A DNA stretch of 64,000 bases from Lutibaculum sp963816555 (GCA_963816555.1 CAWFLD010000020.1:62001-126000); one strand, 5' to 3'. Shown: positions 20,531-29,464, numbered from the stretch's first letter. Notes: generated by a model not told the origin, from the letters alone. Translations and numbers: made by a program.

Positions 20531-20749
20531 TCAGGCCGGCGTCAGCTCGCTGTGCGACTTCAGCACCCGCGCCCCGTCCTCCTGCTCGATCAGGTAGGCG
20601 GGGTTCTCGTCGGAGGCGTTGCGGGTGATCTCCTTGCCCTCGATGGTGCGGGTGACGCGCCCGGTGAAGCTCTCGGCCACCTTGCCCTCGCCCGTGCCGT
20701 TGCCCCAGTTCCAGGCAACCCGGCTGCCCTTTCCGTATCTCTGCGTCAT
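20531..20749 (-). CDS. DUF2945 (HVA1 family) protein
   Basis: The 72-residue protein (MTQRYGKGSRVAWNWG) matches the DUF2945/HVA1 family, with GNGTGEGKVAESF and VTRTIEGKEITRNASDENPAYLIEQEDG, and a C-terminal VLKSHSEL motif. The fold is a small Tudor-like beta barrel; members are called hypervirulence-associated proteins after a fungal homologue, which says little about bacterial function. It is convergent with the preceding gene and divergent from dapF. Confidence 0.87.
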   Translation of the reverse strand: MTQRYGKGSRVAWNWGNGTGEGKVAESFTGRVTRTIEGKEITRNASDENPAYLIEQEDGARVLKSHSELTPA

Positions 20750-20862
20750 GGCGATCCTCCGTGCCCCCGGCCCTACGGGCGATCCGCCCGGCCGGACCTA
20801 TGGCCACGCCGGCCGCGAAGGCGCATATAGGGGCTGTCTCAAGCTTCACCCGGACGCGCGCG

Positions 20863-21720
20863 ATGACCATCGTTCCCTTCCACAAGATGAACGGGCTCGG
20901 CAACGAGATCGCCGTGGTCGACCTGCGCGACCTGCCCGAGAGCCCCAAGGCCGTCGTCGCGGCGCTGGCGGGGAAGGACGGCCTGTCCTTCGACCAGGCG
21001 ATGGTCCTCGTGCCGCCGCAGAGCGAGGGCACCGACGCCTATGTCGAGATCTTCAACGTCGACGGCTCGCGCGCCGGCGCGTGCGGCAACGGCACGCGCT
21101 GCATCGCCGACTACGTGATGCGCCGCGAGGGCAAGGACACCGCGGACTTCCAGACGAGCGGCGGGCTGCTGGCCTGCCGGCGCGAGGAGGGCGGCCTGAT
21201 CTCGGTCGACATGGGGCGGCCGAGATTCGCCTGGAACGAGATCCCGCTGTCGGAGAACTTCGCGGACACGCGCTTCATCGAGTTCGAGGTCGGCCCGCGC
21301 GGCGCGCCGATCCTGCATTCGCCGGCCGCCGTGAATGTCGGCAACCCGCACGTCGTCTTCTTCGTCGACGACCTCGACGCCGTCGATCTCGGCGCCGTGG
21401 GGCCGATGATCGAGTACCACCCGATGTTTCCCGAGCGGGTCAACGTGTCGCTCGCGCGGGTGACGGCGCCGGACCGGCTGCGTCTCAAGGTCTGGGAGCG
21501 TGGCGCCGGCCTGACGCAGGCCTGCGGCTCGGCCGCCTGCGCCGCCGCCGTGTCCGCCGTGCGCCGCCGCCTCACCGGCCGCTCGGTCGACGTGGAGCTT
21601 CCGGGAGGAGAGTTGCACGTGCTCTGGCGCCAGGACGACGATCACATCGTCATGACCGGGCCGGTGACCTACGAATATGAAGATGAAGCGGACACGAAGT
21701 CTTCATCCATACCTGCCTGA
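20863..21720 (+). CDS. dapF: Diaminopimelate epimerase
   Basis: DapF converts LL- to meso-diaminopimelate for lysine and peptidoglycan. The 285-residue protein starts MTIVPFHKMNGLGNEIAVVD. It has both catalytic cysteines: Cys in RAGACGNGTRC and Cys in TQACGSAACAA. NPHVVFFVDD and ERVNVSLARV complete the family pattern. The frame is open further upstream, but homology begins at 20863. The dapF-mtaB-ftsY neighbourhood, here interrupted by an EF-hand gene, is typical of Rhizobiales. Confidence 0.95.
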   Translation: MTIVPFHKMNGLGNEIAVVDLRDLPESPKAVVAALAGKDGLSFDQAMVLVPPQSEGTDAYVEIFNVDGSRAGACGNGTRCIADYVMRREGKDTADFQTSGGLLACRREEGGLISVDMGRPRFAWNEIPLSENFADTRFIEFEVGPRGAPILHSPAAVNVGNPHVVFFVDDLDAVDLGAVGPMIEYHPMFPERVNVSLARVTAPDRLRLKVWERGAGLTQACGSAACAAAVSAVRRRLTGRSVDVELPGGELHVLWRQDDDHIVMTGPVTYEYEDEADTKSSSIPA

Positions 21721-21828
21721 GCGAAGGTAACCTTCCCGACGATACCGGAACGCCTCTTCCGAGGGCCTCGTTGACAGCGCGAGAGGGCGACAAGCCCCCC
21801 GCTTTCAACGACCAGAGGAGATGCGACC

Positions 21829-22761
21829 ATGAAACGCCTGATGCAGACCACCGCCATGCTGGCCGCGCTGGGCGCCGGTATCGGTGCCGCGCAGGCCGCG
21901 GGCAATCCCGACTACGGCGCGTGCGACACGAACTACAAGGCCGTCGACACCGACGGCGACGGCACGGTCACCAGGCAGGAGGCCCAGAAGGCCGCCGAGT
22001 ACGAGTTCGGCCGCCTCGACCGGGACGGAAACGGCGAGATCTCGCGCACCGAGTGGAAGAACTGCTCCGGCGTCGTCTTCCTGAAGCAGGCCTTCAAGAA
22101 CGGTGATGGCGACCGGTCGACCGGCACTCAGGCGAGCGCCGACACCGAGGCCGGCGGCACGCAGGGCAGCCAGTCGAACTCGGGCGACCAGACCGCCATG
22201 AACGATTCGGCCTCCGGCTCGACCTCGACGTCGTCCTCGAAGGCCGGGACGCTGCCGACGATCGGCGAGTACACCGAGAAGTCGTTCGGCGACGCCGACA
22301 CCGACAAGAGCGGCGACGTCGACCGCGACGAGGCGGCCGCCTGGGCGCAGAAGTCGTTCCACGACCGCGAGGACCTGTCGAAGCAGGCCCTGCGCGACCA
22401 GAAGAGCGGCGACACGAAGTCGGGCGACACGACCGGCGCCGACCATTCCGGCAACATGCAGGCCAGCGTCAGCGGCACGGGCAACGGTGCCGGCGCCTCC
22501 GGCGAGGAGCAGGCGGCCCGCATCGGCGGCAACGTGTTCGCCTCGATGGACACCGACCACAACGGCCGCGTCAGCCGCGAGGAGTGGACGAAGCAGGACG
22601 GGCAGCACGACTTCAACCGCTTCTCCGCCATGGACAAGGACCACAACGGCATCCTGAGCGAGAACGAGTGGAGCTCGGCCATGGCCGATTCCTACACGCA
22701 GGCGCAGAACGAGGCGAAGGGCCAGCCGGTCACCGTCTGGGAGTTCTGGTACTTCATGTGA
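21829..22761 (+). CDS. Secreted EF-hand calcium-binding protein
   Basis: The 310-residue product has a signal peptide (residues 1-23) and five EF-hand loops: DTDGDGTVTRQE and DRDGNGEISRTE in the first half, DTDKSGDVDRDE in the middle, and DTDHNGRVSREE and DKDHNGILSENE near the end. Between them are Ser/Thr/Gly/Asp-rich linkers. Each loop has acidic residues at the calcium-ligand positions, so calcium binding is a sound prediction; the partner is unknown. The ribosome site AGAGGAG is strong. A good terminator follows, so the gene is monocistronic despite sitting between dapF and mtaB. Confidence 0.85.
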   Translation: MKRLMQTTAMLAALGAGIGAAQAAGNPDYGACDTNYKAVDTDGDGTVTRQEAQKAAEYEFGRLDRDGNGEISRTEWKNCSGVVFLKQAFKNGDGDRSTGTQASADTEAGGTQGSQSNSGDQTAMNDSASGSTSTSSSKAGTLPTIGEYTEKSFGDADTDKSGDVDRDEAAAWAQKSFHDREDLSKQALRDQKSGDTKSGDTTGADHSGNMQASVSGTGNGAGASGEEQAARIGGNVFASMDTDHNGRVSREEWTKQDGQHDFNRFSAMDKDHNGILSENEWSSAMADSYTQAQNEAKGQPVTVWEFWYFM

Positions 22762-22796
22762 CGCGCCGAGGCGCCCAACGCCCCGCGAACGACATG

Positions 22797-22826
22797 CCGC
22801 CGCCGGCCCCGCCGGCGGCGGTTTTT
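22797..22826 (+). terminator. Rho-independent terminator
   Basis: A perfect 10-bp stem CCGCCGCCGG (22797-22806) / CCGGCGGCGG (22812-22821) with a 5-base loop is followed by TTTTT. It lies 35 bases after the EF-hand gene stop. Confidence 0.9.
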
Positions 22827-22929
22827 CGTGGGCTCGCTTTGCGGCCGGCCGCCTCGGCGCGTATATGGGCCATGGCCGAAGCGCCCGGGCCCGGGCGCAT
22901 GGCCGCATCTTCTCTCCTCGCGGGACGGA

Positions 22930-24174
22930 ATGGTCGAAATCGTCACCTTCGGTTGCCGGCTCAACATCGTGGAGTCGGAGATCATGCGGACGGCCGCCGA
23001 GACGGCCGGCCTCGACGACGCGGTGCTGGTCAACACCTGCGCCGTGACCGGGGAAGCGGTGCGCCAGGCGCGCCAGGCCGTGCGGCGGCTGCGCCGGGAG
23101 CACCCGCACGCGCGCCTCGTCGTCACCGGCTGCGCGGCCCAGACCGAGCCGGAGACCTTCGCGGCGATGGAGGAGGTCGACCTCGTCCTCGGCAACCGCG
23201 AGAAGACCAGGGCGGAGAGCTACGCCCCGTTCGGCCTCGGCGCCGAGGAGAAGGTGCGGGTCGCCGACATCTTCGCGGTGGAGGAGACGGCGGGCCATCT
23301 GCTCGAGGGCTTCGAAGGCCGCACGCGGGCCTTCCTGCAGGTGCAGAACGGCTGCGACCATCGCTGCACCTTCTGCATCATTCCCTACGGCCGCGGCAAT
23401 TCCCGCTCCGTGCCGATGGGCGCTGTGGTCGGGCAGGCGCGAGATCTCGTGGCGCAGGGCTATGCCGAGATCGTGCTGACCGGCGTCGACCTGACGTCCT
23501 ATGGCGGCGACCTGCCGGGGCGGCCGCGCCTCGGCACGCTGGTCCGCGCGCTCCTGCGGCACGTGCCGGAGCTGAGGCGGCTCAGGATCTCGTCGATCGA
23601 TTCCGTCGAGGTCGACGGCGAACTGATGCGGGCGCTGCGCGACGAGGAGCGGCTGATGCCGCATCTCCACCTGTCGCTGCAGCACGGCCACGACATGATC
23701 CTGAAGCGCATGAAGCGGCGCCATTCGCGCGACGACGCCATCCGCTTCTGCGACGAGGTGCGCAGCCTGCGGCCGGACATCGTGTTCGGCGCCGACCTGA
23801 TCGCCGGCTTTCCGACGGAAACGGACGAGATGTTCAGGGGCTCCCTCTCGATCGTCGACGCCTGCGGCATCTCGCGGCTGCACGTCTTCCCGTTCTCGCC
23901 GCGGGCCGGCACGCCGGCCGCCCGGATGCCGCAGCTCGACCGCCGGCTGGTGAAGGAGCGGGCGGCGGCGCTGCGCGAGCATGGCGCGCGGCGGCTTCGT
24001 GCCCATATGCAGGGGGAGGTCGGCCGGAGACGCGACGTGCTCGCCGAGCGCGGCGGACGCGGCCGCACCGAGCATTTCACGCCGGTCCGGATCGAGGGCG
24101 TGGCGGCCGGCGAGATCGTCGCCGCCACCATCACCGGCCATGACGGCAAGACGCTGGAGGCAACCGCTTCATGA
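22930..24174 (+). CDS. mtaB: tRNA t6A37 methylthiotransferase MtaB
   Basis: MtaB is a radical SAM enzyme that adds a methylthio group to t6A at position 37 of tRNAs decoding ANN codons. The 414-residue protein has the N-terminal UPF0004 domain with three cluster cysteines (TFGCRLN, NTCAVT, TGCAAQ), the radical SAM motif CDHRCTFC (about 143-150), and a C-terminal TRAM domain (VGRRRDVLAE...GRTEHFTPVRI). Start 22930 gives the usual MVEIVTFGCRLN. It overlaps ftsY by 4 bases. Confidence 0.94.
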   Translation: MVEIVTFGCRLNIVESEIMRTAAETAGLDDAVLVNTCAVTGEAVRQARQAVRRLRREHPHARLVVTGCAAQTEPETFAAMEEVDLVLGNREKTRAESYAPFGLGAEEKVRVADIFAVEETAGHLLEGFEGRTRAFLQVQNGCDHRCTFCIIPYGRGNSRSVPMGAVVGQARDLVAQGYAEIVLTGVDLTSYGGDLPGRPRLGTLVRALLRHVPELRRLRISSIDSVEVDGELMRALRDEERLMPHLHLSLQHGHDMILKRMKRRHSRDDAIRFCDEVRSLRPDIVFGADLIAGFPTETDEMFRGSLSIVDACGISRLHVFPFSPRAGTPAARMPQLDRRLVKERAAALREHGARRLRAHMQGEVGRRRDVLAERGGRGRTEHFTPVRIEGVAAGEIVAATITGHDGKTLEATAS

Positions 24175-25604
24175 GCGCGGACGAGAAGAAGCGCGGCTGG
24201 CTCGGCCGCCTGTTCGGCGGCAAGGGCGAGGAGGCGGAGACGCCGGCCGGGCCCGCGGCGCCGGAGGAGGCGGCCGAGGACGAACGGCCGGCCGGGCAGG
24301 AAGTGCCGGCGCAAGACCTGCCGGCGCAAGACCTACCGGCGCAAGACCTGCCGGCCGAGGAGGCCGAGCTCGAGACGCAGGCCGATCGCGGCGAGCTGGC
24401 GGACGAGGCCGAGGAACCGGCCGGCGGGCCCGAGCGCGCGCCGGAGGTGACGGAGACCGCGAGCGAGGCCCAGGCGCGCGTCGAGGAGGTGCGGCAGCCC
24501 GAGGCGGTGGCCGAAGCGGTGGCCCAAGACACCGCGACCGCGCCCGCGGAGGCCGCCGAGGTCGAGCCCGAGGCGAGCCCCGGCGCGATCGAGCTCGAGA
24601 CGCAGGCCGACCACGACGAGCTGACGCCCGAGGAGCCGGCGCCCGCGCCCGCCCCGACCGTCGAGCCGGCGCCCGCCGGGCCGAAGAAGTCCTGGCTCCG
24701 GCGCCTGCGCGAGGGCCTGTCGCGCTCCTCGAGCGCGCTGGGGCAGTCGATCACCGGGCTCGTGCGCAAGCGCAAGCTCGACGACGAGATGCTGCAGGAC
24801 CTCGAGGACGCGCTGATCCAGGCCGACCTCGGCGTCGAGACGGCGATGAAGATCACCGAGGAGCTGGCGCGGCGGCGCTACGACAAGGAGGTCTCGGCCG
24901 AGGAGGTGCGCGCGGTGCTCTCCGAGGAGGTCGAGAAGGTGCTGGCGCCGGTGACGAAGCCGTTCGCGCCGGACTGGTCGCACAAGCCGCACGTCGTGCT
25001 GATGGTCGGCGTCAACGGCTCCGGCAAGACGACGACGATCGGCAAGATGGCCGCCAAGCTGCGCGCCGACGGCAAGCGCGTCGTGCTCGGCGCCGGCGAC
25101 ACGTTCCGCGCCGCCGCGATCGAGCAGCTCAAGGTGTGGGGCGAGCGCACGGGCGCGACCGTCGTCGCGAAGGCGCAAGGCTCCGACGCCTCGGCGGTGG
25201 CCTGGGAGGCGCTCGACACGGCCCGAAAGGAAGGCGCCGACATCGCGCTGATCGACACGGCCGGGCGCCTGCAGAACAAGTCGCACCTGATGGACGAGCT
25301 GACCAAGATCGTCCGCACCATAAAGAAGCAGGACGAGACGGCGCCGCACGACGTGATCCTCGTGCTCGACGCGACGACGGGCCAGAACGCGATGCAGCAG
25401 GTCGAGATCTTCCGCCAGGTCTGCGGCGTCACCGGCCTCGTCATGACGAAGCTCGACGGCACGGCGCGCGGCGGCATCCTGGTCGCGATCTCGGCCAAGC
25501 ACGAGCTGCCGGTGCACGCGATCGGCATCGGCGAGGGCGTCGAGGATCTCGAGCCGTTCGACGCCGGCGATTTCGCGCGGGCGATCGCGGGCGTCGCGGA
25601 ATAA
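24171..25604 (+). CDS. ftsY: Signal recognition particle receptor FtsY
   Basis: FtsY is the membrane-associated SRP receptor GTPase. The 477-residue protein has a long acidic A domain (about 1-165), then the N domain (from KKSWLRRLREGLSRSSSALG), and the G domain with GVNGSGKTTTIGK (about 282-294), DTFRAAA, DTAGRLQNK and TKLDGTARGG. The A domain contains three tandem AQDLP units encoded by a 15-base repeat at 24306-24350. The ATG overlaps mtaB. An alphaproteobacterial FtsY commonly has such an extended acidic N-terminus. Confidence 0.95.
   Translation: MSADEKKRGWLGRLFGGKGEEAETPAGPAAPEEAAEDERPAGQEVPAQDLPAQDLPAQDLPAEEAELETQADRGELADEAEEPAGGPERAPEVTETASEAQARVEEVRQPEAVAEAVAQDTATAPAEAAEVEPEASPGAIELETQADHDELTPEEPAPAPAPTVEPAPAGPKKSWLRRLREGLSRSSSALGQSITGLVRKRKLDDEMLQDLEDALIQADLGVETAMKITEELARRRYDKEVSAEEVRAVLSEEVEKVLAPVTKPFAPDWSHKPHVVLMVGVNGSGKTTTIGKMAAKLRADGKRVVLGAGDTFRAAAIEQLKVWGERTGATVVAKAQGSDASAVAWEALDTARKEGADIALIDTAGRLQNKSHLMDELTKIVRTIKKQDETAPHDVILVLDATTGQNAMQQVEIFRQVCGVTGLVMTKLDGTARGGILVAISAKHELPVHAIGIGEGVEDLEPFDAGDFARAIAGVAE
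24306..24350 (+). repeat. 15-base tandem repeat inside ftsY, three copies
   Basis: CCGGCGCAAGACCTG repeats at 24306-24320, 24321-24335 (last base A) and 24336-24350. It encodes three AQDLP units in the disordered acidic domain. Because the period is a multiple of three, copy-number change would not shift the frame. Confidence 0.9.
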
Positions 25605-25639
25605 GAGGCATCGCGTCCCGTTCGGGCCGCAAAGTCGCG

Positions 25640-25690
25640 CTAGAGCATGGTCGCGAAAAGTTGCAGACTTTTCGGGACAGGCCCATGCGG
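25640..25690. repeat. Palindromic intergenic repeat of the Rhizobiales type
   Basis: Outer arms GCATGG (25645-25650) and CCATGC (25683-25688) enclose inner arms CGAAAAGT (25654-25661) and ACTTTTCG (25667-25674), preceded by TAGA. This AGAGCATG...GAAAAGT...ACTTTTC...CATGC layout recalls the dispersed palindromic elements found in many Rhizobiales intergenic regions. It sits between ftsY and yciB. It may be a mobile-derived element with RNA hairpin potential; function is unknown. Confidence 0.75.
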
Positions 25691-25746
25691 CGCAGCAAGA
25701 TATCGATGCCGAACGTGAAGCGGCATCCGACTGCGGAGAGCTATCG

Positions 25747-26343
25747 ATGAGCGAGACGACGACCACCACCGCCGGCCAGGCGCAGCCGGAATGGCTGAAG
25801 CCGCTGCTCGAGCTCGGGCCGCTCGTCGTCTTCTTCCTGCTCAACTGGAAGATCGGCATCTTCTGGGCGACCGGCGGCTTCATGATCGCCACGGTGGCGG
25901 CGCTCGGCGCGTCCTGGCTGATCCTCAGGAAGGTGCCGGTGATGCCGCTCTTCACGGCGGCCTTCGTGCTGGTGTTCGGGGGCCTGACGCTGTGGCTGCA
26001 GGACGACACGTTCATCAAGCTCAAGCCGACGCTGACCAACGTCGCCTTCGCCGGCATCCTGTGGCTCGGCCTCGCCTTCGACAAGCCGCTCCTGAAATAC
26101 GCCTTCGGCTCGGTCTTCGAGATGACCCGCGAGGGCTGGCGCATCTGCACGATCCGCTGGTCGGTGTTCTTCCTCGTCCTCGCGGTGATCAACGAGATCG
26201 TCTGGCGCAACTTCTCGACCGACACCTGGGTCGCCTTCAAGGTGTTCGGCATCATGCCGCTCACCTTCCTCTTCGCCGCCGCCCAGATCCCGCTCCTCAA
26301 CCGCTACGCGATCGAGCCGGAGGGCGAGAAGGAAGGCGCCTGA
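25747..26343 (+). CDS. yciB: Inner membrane protein YciB / septation protein A family
   Basis: The 198-residue protein has five to six membrane helices and the IspZ/YciB signature: PLLELGPLVVFFLLNWKIGIF near the N-terminus, then FIKLKPTLTNVAFAGILW, WRICTIRWSVFFLVLAVINEIVWR and FGIMPLTFLFAAAQIPLL. In enterobacteria YciB influences cell-envelope synthesis and division. It follows ftsY at a distance of 142 bases, containing the palindromic repeat. Confidence 0.92.
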   Translation: MSETTTTTAGQAQPEWLKPLLELGPLVVFFLLNWKIGIFWATGGFMIATVAALGASWLILRKVPVMPLFTAAFVLVFGGLTLWLQDDTFIKLKPTLTNVAFAGILWLGLAFDKPLLKYAFGSVFEMTREGWRICTIRWSVFFLVLAVINEIVWRNFSTDTWVAFKVFGIMPLTFLFAAAQIPLLNRYAIEPEGEKEGA

Positions 26344-26361
26344 GGCGAAAGGGGCCGACGA

Positions 26362-26530
26362 CGGTCCCGGGCGCCCGCAGGCACCCGCCCGTTCCCGCGA
26401 AAGCGCGAATCCGTGCCGCCCGGGCGGCGTCTCGTCCGGCTCGAGCCCAATTCCCCCGCCGCGACGGATCGGTTATCGTCGGGCCTCTCCCCGCGCCGGG
26501 ATCCCGCCGCATCCTCCACCAGTCGAAGAG
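26362..26530. repeat. Intergenic REP-like sequence with TTCCCGCGAAAGCGCGAA hairpin
   Basis: The gap between yciB and the aminotransferase gene contains the imperfect palindrome TTCCCGCGAAAGCGCGAA (about 26392-26409), with a CCGGGCG-type stretch on either side and a CCCGGCGCGGGG-like stretch near the end. This resembles the 'GATTCCCGCTTTCGCGGGAAT' class of extragenic repeats in proteobacteria. The assignment is by motif only; other genomic copies cannot be checked here. Confidence 0.45.
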
Positions 26531-26536
26531 ACCACC

Positions 26537-27736
26537 ATGACGCTCGCCACCGGCAGCCTGTTTCTCGCCATTCCAGGCCCCACCCCCGTTCCGGAGGAGG
26601 TGCTGCGGGCCATGCACCGCCCGGTCATCGAGATCTATGCCGGCGAGATCGTCGAGACGACGCAGAGCTGCCTCCAGGACCTGAAGAAGGTCTTCCGCAC
26701 CGAGCACGAGACCTTCATCTACGCCGCCAACGGCCACGGCTCGTGGGAGGCCGCGCTGACCAACGTGCTGTCGCGCGGCGACAAGGTGCTCGTCTGCGAA
26801 TCCGGCCGCTTCGCGCACAACTGGGGCGTGATGGCCGACGTGATGGGCGTCGACGTCGAGACGCTGCCCGGCAGCTGGACCGCCGCCGTCGATCCCGACG
26901 CGCTGGAGGCCCGGCTGAAGGCCGACACGAACCACGAGATCAAGGCCGTGCTCGTGGTGCAGATCGACACCGCCTCGGGCGTCCAGAACGACGTGCTGGC
27001 GATGCGCCGGGCGATCGACGCGGCCGGCCATCCCGCGCTCTACATGGTCGACCTCATCGCCTCGCTCGGCTGCGTGCCCTTCGAGATGGACGCCTGGGGC
27101 GTCGACGTCGCCGTCGCGGCGGCGCAGAAGGGCCTGATGATGTCGCCCGGCCTGTCCTTCGTCGCGGCCGGGCCGAAGGCGCTGAAGGTGCACAAGACCG
27201 CCGACCTGCGCACCCGCTACTGGGACTGGACCGAGCGGATGGGCGACATCCCCTACCAGAAGCATTGCGGCACCGCGCCGGTGCACCTGATGCTGGGCCT
27301 CCGGAAGTCGCTCGACCTGCTGCTGGAGGAGGGCCTCGAGAACGTCTGGCAGCGCCACAGGCTGCTGGCGCGGGCGGTCCGCGCGGCGGTGACGGAATGG
27401 GCGAAGTCCGACGCGATCGCCTTCAGCATCGCCGATCCCGAAGAGCGCTCGAACTCCGTGACGACGATCCTCACGAGCGACGCCTGCGACCCGGCGGCCC
27501 TGCGCGACTGGCTGACGACGACGACGAACGTGACGCTCGGCATCGGCATCGGCGACCTCAAGGGCAAGGCGATCCGCATCGCCCACATGGGCTACTGCAA
27601 CGCGCCGACGATCCTCGGCACGCTGTCGGCCGTCGAGCTCGCCTTCAAGACGCTCGGCATCCCGCACGGCGCGGGCGGCGTGCAGGCGGCGATCGAGAGC
27701 CTGGCGGCCGACCTGAAGGCGGGCCCGGCGACGTGA
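26537..27736 (+). CDS. Class V PLP-dependent aminotransferase, alanine/serine-glyoxylate type
   Basis: The 399-residue protein belongs to the alanine-glyoxylate / serine-glyoxylate aminotransferase group of fold-type I PLP enzymes: IPGPTPVPEEVLRAMHRP at the N-terminus, AANGHGSWEAALTNVLSRGD as the cofactor phosphate site, and AAAQKGLMMSPGLSFVA with the Schiff-base Lys198. The substrate pair cannot be told from the sequence; serine-glyoxylate or a related amino acid is plausible. It overlaps a GNAT acetyltransferase gene by 4 bases, forming a two-gene operon. Confidence 0.88.
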   Translation: MTLATGSLFLAIPGPTPVPEEVLRAMHRPVIEIYAGEIVETTQSCLQDLKKVFRTEHETFIYAANGHGSWEAALTNVLSRGDKVLVCESGRFAHNWGVMADVMGVDVETLPGSWTAAVDPDALEARLKADTNHEIKAVLVVQIDTASGVQNDVLAMRRAIDAAGHPALYMVDLIASLGCVPFEMDAWGVDVAVAAAQKGLMMSPGLSFVAAGPKALKVHKTADLRTRYWDWTERMGDIPYQKHCGTAPVHLMLGLRKSLDLLLEEGLENVWQRHRLLARAVRAAVTEWAKSDAIAFSIADPEERSNSVTTILTSDACDPAALRDWLTTTTNVTLGIGIGDLKGKAIRIAHMGYCNAPTILGTLSAVELAFKTLGIPHGAGGVQAAIESLAADLKAGPAT

Positions 27737-28218
27737 GCGCGCCGCGCGTCCGGCGCGCCGCCGCCGCGGACGCCGAGGCGCTCGCCGCCCTGTCCCGCGC
27801 CTTCAGCCTGCACCAGGGCGACCCGGTGGAGCACCTGACGCGGGACGCCATCCTGCGCGACATGGTCGGCCCGGATGCCTGGGTCGACACGTGGGTCGCC
27901 GAGCTCGACGGCGAGGTCGTCGGCTTCGCCTCGTGCCACGTCGCCTACGAGGCGGCCTATGCCGCGCGTGGCCTCCACATCGTCGACCTCTATGTCGACA
28001 GCGAGGTGCGCGGCCGCGGCATCGGCAAGCGCCTGATAGGCGCGGTGTGCCGCGAGGCGAAGGCACGCGGGCTCGCCTATGTCTGGTGGGTGTCGCGCAC
28101 GTGGAACACGCAGGCGCAGGCCATGTATGACGCGATCGGCGCGCGCCGCGAGGACCTCGTCTCGCACTGGGTGGCCGACGAGGCGTTCGAGGCGCTGGCG
28201 AAGGACGCAGCCGACTGA
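27733..28218 (+). CDS. GNAT family N-acetyltransferase
   Basis: The 161-residue protein starts at GTG 27733, overlapping the aminotransferase stop (GTGA). It has the GNAT core with VVGFASCHVAYE, the central strand LHIVDLYVDSEVRGRGIGKRL containing the acetyl-CoA pyrophosphate loop (RGRGIG), and WNTQAQAMYDAIGA as motif B. Acetyl-CoA-dependent N-acetylation is expected; the acceptor is unknown. Coupling with the aminotransferase suggests a shared small-molecule amine pathway. Confidence 0.87.
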   Translation: MSAPRVRRAAAADAEALAALSRAFSLHQGDPVEHLTRDAILRDMVGPDAWVDTWVAELDGEVVGFASCHVAYEAAYAARGLHIVDLYVDSEVRGRGIGKRLIGAVCREAKARGLAYVWWVSRTWNTQAQAMYDAIGARREDLVSHWVADEAFEALAKDAAD

Positions 28219-28228
28219 GGCGCCGCCG

Positions 28229-29353
28229 CTACTGCGGCAGGAGCGGCCCGCGCGTCGCGCCCGGGCGGCGCGGCCGCAGGCCGAGGCCCGCGTTCTCGAC
28301 CATCATCAGCTCGCCGACATTCTCCGAGGTGAGGTAGCCGGCGAGGCGGCCCTGGCCGTCGACGACGCCGACCGCCGGCGCGCCGCGGCCCTGCAGCAGG
28401 CGCAGCGCCTCCTCGAGGCGGGCGCCGAGCGGCACGGTCGGCACCTGCGTCATCGCCTCGATCACCGGCGTGCGCGGCCCCGAGCCCGACAGCGCCTCGA
28501 TCATCGCGTTGCGCGTCAGGATGCCGCGCAGCCGCTGGCCGCCGTCGAGCACCGGGAACTCGTGCTGCGTCGTGCGCAGGAGAAGCTCGGCCGCGTCGGC
28601 GACGGTGGCGTTCGGGCCGAGCGCCTCGAAGCGGGTGATCATCGCGTCGCCGGCGCCGAGATGGCGCGACACGTCCTGCAGGCCCACCGACTGCGCCTCG
28701 GCCGTGGCGGCGAGGTAGACGAAGATCGCGATGAACAACAGCATCGGGTTGCCCATCAGGCCGAAGAAGCCGAACACGAAGGCCAGCGCCTGGCCGACCC
28801 TGGCGGCGAGGTTCGTCGCCTGGGGGCGGGGATACCAGAAGGCGAGGATCGCCCGCAGGACGCGGCCGCCGTCCATCGGGAAGGCGGGGATCAGGTTGAA
28901 CAGCACGAGGAAGATGTTCACCGAGGCGAGCCGCACGAGGAAGCCGACGCCCGGATCCTCGAGCCGCTGCAGCGCCTGGACGTCGAAGCGGGCGTTCATG
29001 AAGGCGATGAGCAGCGCGGCGATGACGACGTTCACGGCCGGCCCGGCCAGCGCGACGACGATCTCCTGGCGCGGGTTCTCCGGCATGCGCTCGAGCCGCG
29101 CGAGGCCGCCGATCGGCAGCAGCGTGATGTCGGGCGTCCTGATGCCGTAGCGGCGTGCCGCGATGGCATGGCCGAACTCGTGCGCGACGACGCAGGCGAA
29201 GATCGCGACGATGAAGCCCACGCCCTCGATCGCCGCCGGCATGCCGCCCGTCTGGTAGTGGGCGATGCCGATCCAGGCGAGCAGCAGGAAGAAGGTGACG
29301 TGGATCCGGACCTCGCTGCCGAACAGCCGGCCGATCGGGAAAGACCATGACAT
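28229..29353 (-). CDS. Site-2 protease family (M50) metalloprotease with CBS domains
   Basis: The 374-residue membrane protein has an S2P-type zinc site: HEFGH at residues 58-62 and NLIPAFPMDGGR at about 155-166, spread over about six helices. Two CBS motifs follow (about 235-290 and 300-355), which often sense adenine nucleotides. Such proteases cut transmembrane regulators; the substrate is not evident from neighbours. It is convergent with the GNAT gene, with the stops 10 bases apart. Confidence 0.9.
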   Translation of the reverse strand: MSWSFPIGRLFGSEVRIHVTFFLLLAWIGIAHYQTGGMPAAIEGVGFIVAIFACVVAHEFGHAIAARRYGIRTPDITLLPIGGLARLERMPENPRQEIVVALAGPAVNVVIAALLIAFMNARFDVQALQRLEDPGVGFLVRLASVNIFLVLFNLIPAFPMDGGRVLRAILAFWYPRPQATNLAARVGQALAFVFGFFGLMGNPMLLFIAIFVYLAATAEAQSVGLQDVSRHLGAGDAMITRFEALGPNATVADAAELLLRTTQHEFPVLDGGQRLRGILTRNAMIEALSGSGPRTPVIEAMTQVPTVPLGARLEEALRLLQGRGAPAVGVVDGQGRLAGYLTSENVGELMMVENAGLGLRPRRPGATRGPLLPQ

Positions 29354-29464
29354 GACGCGTGACTCGGGGTGGCCGCGGGAGCGTTCTGGAGGCGTGAGCC
29401 TACGAGGCTGAGGTGGCGAGCGCCGTGAGGCAGATCAAGATGGCGGTCGCCGCCTTGCCCCCGG

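Noticed and set aside
21771..21776. TTGACA as a -35 element for the EF-hand gene
   Set aside because: No acceptable -10 hexamer occurs 16-18 bases downstream; the sequence there is C-rich.
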